Assembly: GCF_037997115.1 (NCBI RefSeq)
Contig: NZ_CP150484.1
Coordinates: 2,835,214-2,878,101, forward strand
Origin: Amycolatopsis coloradensis
Lineage (GTDB): Bacteria > Actinomycetota > Actinomycetes > Mycobacteriales > Pseudonocardiaceae
Reading direction: 5' to 3'
DNA length: 42,888 bases
The notes below the pieces were generated by a model, which was not told the origin of the DNA, made no database searches, and worked only from the letters and a program-made list of their open reading frames with translations. The translations under genes and the position numbers were made by a program. Below are positions 42,844-42,888 of this stretch, piece after piece. Each line of letters starts with the position of its first letter. Within the stretch, counting starts at the first letter, position 1.

Positions 42844-42888
42844 CCGGCCCCACGTCCAGACGGCGTGCGGGCCCGTGTTGCGCACCAC

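Noticed and set aside
1..42888. CRISPR arrays, tRNA or rRNA genes, insertion sequences, prophage
   Set aside because: No regularly spaced direct repeats, no cloverleaf-like segments, and no transposase, integrase or phage proteins among the open frames.

Overview
The window is high-GC actinobacterial chromosome, dense with codons ending in G or C. Mycothiol synthesis (MshB), a WhiB2-type regulator, the MtrA-MtrB-LpqB system and actinobacterial versions of ManB, ManA, SahH and Hpf all point to Actinomycetia. The gene order, together with the several families of long intergenic palindromes, suggests a Pseudonocardiales organism such as Amycolatopsis. The genus is an inference and no database was searched.

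Layout. Positions 1-4.8 kb carry a two-NBD peptide-type ABC ATPase, then mshB with its small membrane-protein partner, a gene of unknown function and a convergent M50 site-2 protease homologue. Positions 5.0-14.2 kb hold whiB2, a very large glycosyltransferase/membrane fusion, a degenerate zincin-like protein, a DUF3499 protein, and the mannose-phosphate block (manB, a Trm112-like gene, a SIS/TobH-like gene, manA). Positions 14.3-19.0 kb carry a small membrane protein, an orphan AfsR-type regulator and a cation diffusion facilitator. Positions 19.2-25.6 kb carry an amino-acid permease, a sortase-type (LADTG) surface protein, a large membrane protein with a defective hydrolase domain, and sahH. 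Positions 25.7-29.1 kb carry an HTH regulator divergent from a secreted papain-like peptidase and a membrane-anchored exported protein, then tmk. Positions 29.1-36.3 kb hold a catabolic module: a Rieske oxygenase, a monomeric sarcosine oxidase-like enzyme, a dimethylglycine dehydrogenase-like enzyme, an IclR regulator, a Rieske ferredoxin and a ferredoxin reductase. Positions 36.5-42.9 kb carry mtrA, mtrB, lpqB, comF and hpf.

The backbone order whiB2 - manB - manA - permease - sahH - tmk - mtrA - mtrB - lpqB - comF - hpf is the one known from mycobacteria and corynebacteria. Against that backbone the accessory genes stand out as insertions, the largest being the demethylation module between tmk and mtrA. 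The best reading of that module is stepwise N-demethylation of glycine betaine or a related quaternary amine to glycine. The first step would use a three-component Rieske oxygenase with its own ferredoxin and reductase, and the whole would be under IclR control through repeated TGTTGCG half-sites.

The most unusual non-coding content is a set of dispersed long palindromes between genes, in at least four sequence families. Two of them read as nearly the same peptide (MKGPF...KGPF) on both strands. There is also an inverted pair of perfect DnaA boxes, and a textbook terminator-shaped hairpin with a T-tract inside the first codons of mtrB. No tRNA, rRNA, CRISPR array, transposase or phage gene was seen.
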